A DNA stretch of 7,973 nucleotides from positions 1 to 7,973 of the forward strand of contig CAZOVB010000113.1 in NCBI GenBank assembly GCA_964583095.1. The letters are read 5' to 3'. Shown here piece after piece: positions 5,380 to 7,973 of the stretch. Numbering within the stretch: the first letter of the stretch is position 1; each line of letters begins with the position of its first letter. The notes under the pieces were generated by a model. The model was not told where the DNA came from, did no database searches, and saw only the letters and a program-made list of their open reading frames with translations. The stretch is from CAZOVB01 sp964583095. Lineage in GTDB: Bacteria; Planctomycetota; Phycisphaerae; SM23-33. The translations under genes were made by a program, and so were the position numbers.

Positions 5380-7635
5380 TTAACTTAATATCTTTTCAAT
5401 TATGGGTTTTAGTTTTTCCATCTCCTTAATAAATAATTCCTTTAATTTTTCTTCATTTGCACTTTCAATATTTAGTTCCTTACGATAATAAGGTCTGCTC
5501 TCCCAGTTTGTCTCATTTTCGTATCTCTCTCTTCTTAAGAAATCCTGTATCTCTGGTTTTTTCAAATTAAAAATGATCTTATCAGATTTATTCACTGTAT
5601 AAAATTGTATGAAATAGGTCCAAGGATCTTCCTCATCTTTTTCCATGCCACCTTCAATATAAAACTTTACATTTTCTATATACCATTTTACCTTAAAGAA
5701 TGTCCTGTAACCATCCCTTGATTGAGATAAATTAAAATTTTTCTTTATTTTTGCATTAGATGACACGTTCCATTGACCAAATTTTACTCTTAATGGTTTA
5801 TTAATTTCTTTAAAGAGTTTTCTGTGTTTATATTTCAAATTAGATACTTTTCCATCGGTGATATTTTTTTCTTCAACTTCTTCAGTTTCAATCTTTGTAG
5901 GATCCCAATAATTAAGAACAAAGTTTGTTATTTTTTGCCCTCTTTTAATGATAGATTCTTTAGTCCATCTGTTTTTAAAGATAAAATCATCCAATTCATT
6001 TTGAATTTTAAATGGGGCTTTTACAAAATATTTAGAGTTTTTCATTTCAATGTCTTGATTTCCTTTACTAGCATTCGCCGATTTGGGGTCAAAAGTTAAA
6101 TTTCCTAATCTGTGTAAGAAATTTTCCTGAAAATCTTCATCAATATCAGGTAATTTTAAATCTGAAGTGGTTACTTTCGGGTTCTGGCTAGCAATATGTT
6201 CTATTTCCAATTTAAGTTTTGGAATTTTTGTTAAGAATTCCTCTTCAGACATTTCTGCTGCTTTTGGTTGTTCATTGATTCTCAAATAATTCTCATATTT
6301 CCAAAACAAATATCTTAAATCCGAAAGACCAGTGTCTTTGTATAAGTAGTAAGAGGATAATTTCTCTTTGAACGACCTCATATCAACTTTATCTAATATT
6401 TCAGATTTAATCTCAACTTTAATTTTATTAAAATCACCTTTAAAGTCTCTAGCTAATGTGTAAAGTTTATCTCTAGATGTATAGGCAGGCTTATTGCCAA
6501 TTCCATAAACTCTAAAGCTAAATATTTCAAGAAGCCTTACAACATCATAATAATCTTTTTTTTCATAAGATTTATCCAACTTATAACATTTGATTAAAAT
6601 AGGATAAAAAGTGGAAATTCTTTCTAGGATAAACATGTCTCTGATCTTTTTATTTTTATCATTTATTATATCTTTAACAACCGAGAAAGTTTCCTTTAGT
6701 TCTCTGCTATAGTTATCAATAAATTGAGCAACTTCGGTATATTTCTCGTTCTTCATCATGTTATTTATTTTTTCTTTGAGTTTTTTTACATAATCTTGAT
6801 AATCTTTTTTCTTCTGTGTGTATTTCCAATCAAAATGACTAATGAAATGATATTGTAATATGTTATCTTCTCCTTCAATATCACTTTCTATTTCTTCCAA
6901 GATTCTATATATCTCACTGAATCTATCCTGTATTGATTCAATTAATTCGTGAGGATTATGTTTTGTTAAGTAAATTTTATGCATTAAGAAGCTCTTCGTC
7001 TTCTCAAGATTGGTCAATGGTTTACCACGATCATTCGTTGTTTCGAAAATCAGAGTGGCTTCTGCTATATCATCTACGGAATAACTAAGAATTCTACTCC
7101 TTTCTATTTTCTCCATATATCCTTTCAATACATTGGAATCCAATTTTTTCAATTCTTTTTCAAAAAAATCTTTTGCAGCGTAAAGCCTTTTTTGAGATGG
7201 TGTAATGAAGTTTTTCCCATCAAAACGATTGTCATCTATTATATAAGTTTTAAAGAATTCATTATCGGTATGTACAATTTCAAGTTTGTATACATCTTTA
7301 TCTTTTAGATAACGTCTTTTCTCTCTAGAATAATCCTTTTCATTATCCTTTTTTTCTAAAATATTCAAAAGTACTTTCATAAAGATAACGACTGTTGTCA
7401 TTCTCTGTTGACCATCAACAATATAAATTTGTTCAAAACCATCTCTAATATCTTTATTATCTTGAAACAATATAGTACCGAGAAAATATTGTTTGCCCCT
7501 TCTTTGATTATTAATATCCTCTAAAAAATCCCTTATTTGTTTGTATTCCCAAGCATACGCTCTTTGATATCTTGGGATGATAAAATGTTTCTCACCGCCA
7601 AACAAATCAAACATCGTTTTTTGTCCGTTTTCCAT
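5380..7635 (-). CDS. DUF262/DUF1524 (GmrSD-like) single-chain restriction protein
   Basis: A 751-residue protein from ATG at 7635. The N-terminal DUF262 domain shows IPRYQRAYAW (20-29) and VDGQQRMTT (73-81); in GmrS-type proteins this ParB/sulfiredoxin-like fold binds and hydrolyses nucleotide. A long helical middle follows. DUF1524, an HNH-type nuclease, is seen as LEIEHIASQNP (His480), LGNLTF (510-515), Asn521 and the conserved downstream Lys region (KGNQDIEMKNSKY). Residues from about 600 to the end form a further domain that I cannot assign. By family, such proteins are type IV restriction enzymes that cut DNA with modified bases, or related anti-phage nucleases (GmrSD, BrxU, SspE). No methylase sits beside it, which fits type IV. 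A TTG nine bases upstream (7644) would add three residues; I prefer ATG because the TATA box puts the mRNA start near 7642. Sampled 60-base lines are about 23-27% GC, well below the ATPase gene (about 42-57% in most lines), suggesting separate acquisition. Confidence 0.92.
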   Translation of the reverse strand: MENGQKTMFDLFGGEKHFIIPRYQRAYAWEYKQIRDFLEDINNQRRGKQYFLGTILFQDNKDIRDGFEQIYIVDGQQRMTTVVIFMKVLLNILEKKDNEKDYSREKRRYLKDKDVYKLEIVHTDNEFFKTYIIDDNRFDGKNFITPSQKRLYAAKDFFEKELKKLDSNVLKGYMEKIERSRILSYSVDDIAEATLIFETTNDRGKPLTNLEKTKSFLMHKIYLTKHNPHELIESIQDRFSEIYRILEEIESDIEGEDNILQYHFISHFDWKYTQKKKDYQDYVKKLKEKINNMMKNEKYTEVAQFIDNYSRELKETFSVVKDIINDKNKKIRDMFILERISTFYPILIKCYKLDKSYEKKDYYDVVRLLEIFSFRVYGIGNKPAYTSRDKLYTLARDFKGDFNKIKVEIKSEILDKVDMRSFKEKLSSYYLYKDTGLSDLRYLFWKYENYLRINEQPKAAEMSEEEFLTKIPKLKLEIEHIASQNPKVTTSDLKLPDIDEDFQENFLHRLGNLTFDPKSANASKGNQDIEMKNSKYFVKAPFKIQNELDDFIFKNRWTKESIIKRGQKITNFVLNYWDPTKIETEEVEEKNITDGKVSNLKYKHRKLFKEINKPLRVKFGQWNVSSNAKIKKNFNLSQSRDGYRTFFKVKWYIENVKFYIEGGMEKDEEDPWTYFIQFYTVNKSDKIIFNLKKPEIQDFLRRERYENETNWESRPYYRKELNIESANEEKLKELFIKEMEKLKPIIEKILS

Positions 7636-7664
7636 ATGGCTCAAATATGTAAAGGTATGGTATT

Positions 7665-7672
7665 TATTTATA
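7665..7672 (-). promoter_or_regulatory. TATA box for the DUF262 gene
   Basis: On the minus strand the sequence reads CCTATAAATAAATACC, with TATAAATA centred near 7668. Archaeal transcription usually starts about 26 bases downstream, here near 7642, giving a leader of roughly seven bases before ATG 7635. No Shine-Dalgarno sequence precedes that ATG, as expected for a nearly leaderless message. The purine-rich BRE usually found just upstream is not obvious. Confidence 0.55.
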
Positions 7673-7697
7673 GGTTAGGAAAAAAGCTAGAGGAAAA

Positions 7698-7709
7698 ATT
7701 ATGCATAAT
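7698..7709. repeat. 12-base perfect palindrome in the divergent promoter region
   Basis: ATTATGCATAAT is identical on both strands. It lies 26 bases upstream of the DUF262 TATA box and 69 bases before the ATG of the divergent zinc-ribbon gene. It could be an operator for a dimeric regulator or part of the rightward promoter; an AT-rich chance palindrome cannot be excluded. Confidence 0.4.
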
Positions 7710-7777
7710 AACTAATTTCCCAATCTGAAATCCACTCTCTCCCAATTGTTCTATCCACAACAAACCAATTTCTAACC

Positions 7778-7973
7778 ATGTCCATATTTCAGAAATGCCC
7801 AGTATGCGGTGAATTTGCATTCATCGAGCCGGAACTCGGAACAAAGAAAGAAAAAGTTTTCAAATGCGACAACGGCCACGAATTCACCAAAAAACCAAAG
7901 AAAAAACCAGAGGAAGACCGGGAAATAACGGAAAAACTCCCTTACTGGGCAAAGACACTGGAAACCCTTCCAA
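7778..7973 (+). CDS. Zinc-ribbon protein, N-terminal 65 residues; continues past window end
   Basis: The frame is open from an upstream stop at 7709 to the window end, and ATG 7778 is the first start in it. The visible 65 residues begin with a zinc ribbon, KCPVCG (Cys7, Cys10) and KCDNGH (Cys30, His34), followed by a Lys/Pro/Glu-rich linker (TKKPKKKPEEDRE) and then LPYWAKTLETLP at the edge. The zinc ligands would be C-x2-C and C-x3-H. No Shine-Dalgarno sequence precedes it. It is divergent from the DUF262 gene and shares a 142-base upstream region with it. Base composition is closer to the ATPase operon than to DUF262. Function not recognised; the ribbon may be a nucleic-acid or protein-binding head on a larger domain that lies outside the window. 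Confidence 0.75.
   Translation, partial: MSIFQKCPVCGEFAFIEPELGTKKEKVFKCDNGHEFTKKPKKKPEEDREITEKLPYWAKTLETLP

Noticed and set aside
7537..7728. 63-residue plus-strand open frame spanning the DUF262 start and its promoter
   Set aside because: It is antisense to conserved DUF262 residues and runs across the TATA box; no ribosome-binding site or motif.
1..7973. tRNA, rRNA, CRISPR array, insertion sequence or integrase
   Set aside because: No spaced identical repeats, cloverleaf-like sequence, terminal inverted repeats or transposase/integrase motifs were seen on either strand.

Overview
The window looks like an accessory (defence plus mobile-element) region of an AT-rich prokaryotic genome, most likely an archaeon. 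The archaeal reading rests on several weak signs that agree. A good TATA box (TATAAATA) sits about 33 bases before the ATG of the DUF262 gene, which has no Shine-Dalgarno sequence, as expected for a nearly leaderless archaeal mRNA. Genes inside an operon use GGTGA ribosome-binding sites. There are also two small zinc-ribbon proteins and oligo-T runs after genes. A bacterium of the candidate phyla is the main alternative, because the same conjugation-type ATPase pair occurs there too. No rRNA, tRNA, CRISPR array, transposase or integrase is visible, so the assignment stays tentative.

Layout: (1) Bases 1-1895, plus strand: the C-terminal 630 residues of a type I restriction motor subunit, HsdR. 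The window opens inside its DEAH box, so the 5' part and presumably hsdM and hsdS lie upstream. (2) Bases 1895-2203, plus strand: a 102-residue zinc-ribbon protein coupled to hsdR by a TAATG overlap. (3) Bases 2204-2292: a short AT-rich convergent spacer with small hairpins. (4) Bases 5291-2293, minus strand: a tight three-gene operon. It encodes a three-helix membrane protein, a 287-residue partner protein, and a 612-residue VirD4/HerA-type ATPase with a C-terminal winged helix and a PD-(D/E)xK-like nuclease domain. Both junctions have the same design: GGTGA overlapping the upstream stop codon, four bases, then a TTG start. (5) Bases 7635-5380, minus strand: a single-chain DUF262/DUF1524 (GmrSD-like, type IV restriction-like) protein, much richer in AT than its neighbours. 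(6) Bases 7636-7777: a divergent promoter region with a TATA box and a 12-base perfect palindrome. (7) From 7778 to the window end, plus strand: the start of a zinc-ribbon protein.

How the parts may work together: the membrane protein, partner and ATPase look like a minimal DNA-pumping module. The small protein could anchor it, the partner resembles the region fused ahead of the ATPase in related coupling proteins, and the ATPase carries DNA-binding and nuclease-like domains of its own. That tail has the same order of folds (winged helix, then restriction-endonuclease fold) as MOBC-type relaxases such as MobC of CloDF13 and TraX of pAD1. A coupling protein with a built-in relaxase-like module is therefore the most interesting idea here, but it is an inference. 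The flanking HsdR and DUF262 systems would act against incoming DNA, a common arrangement on integrated mobile elements.
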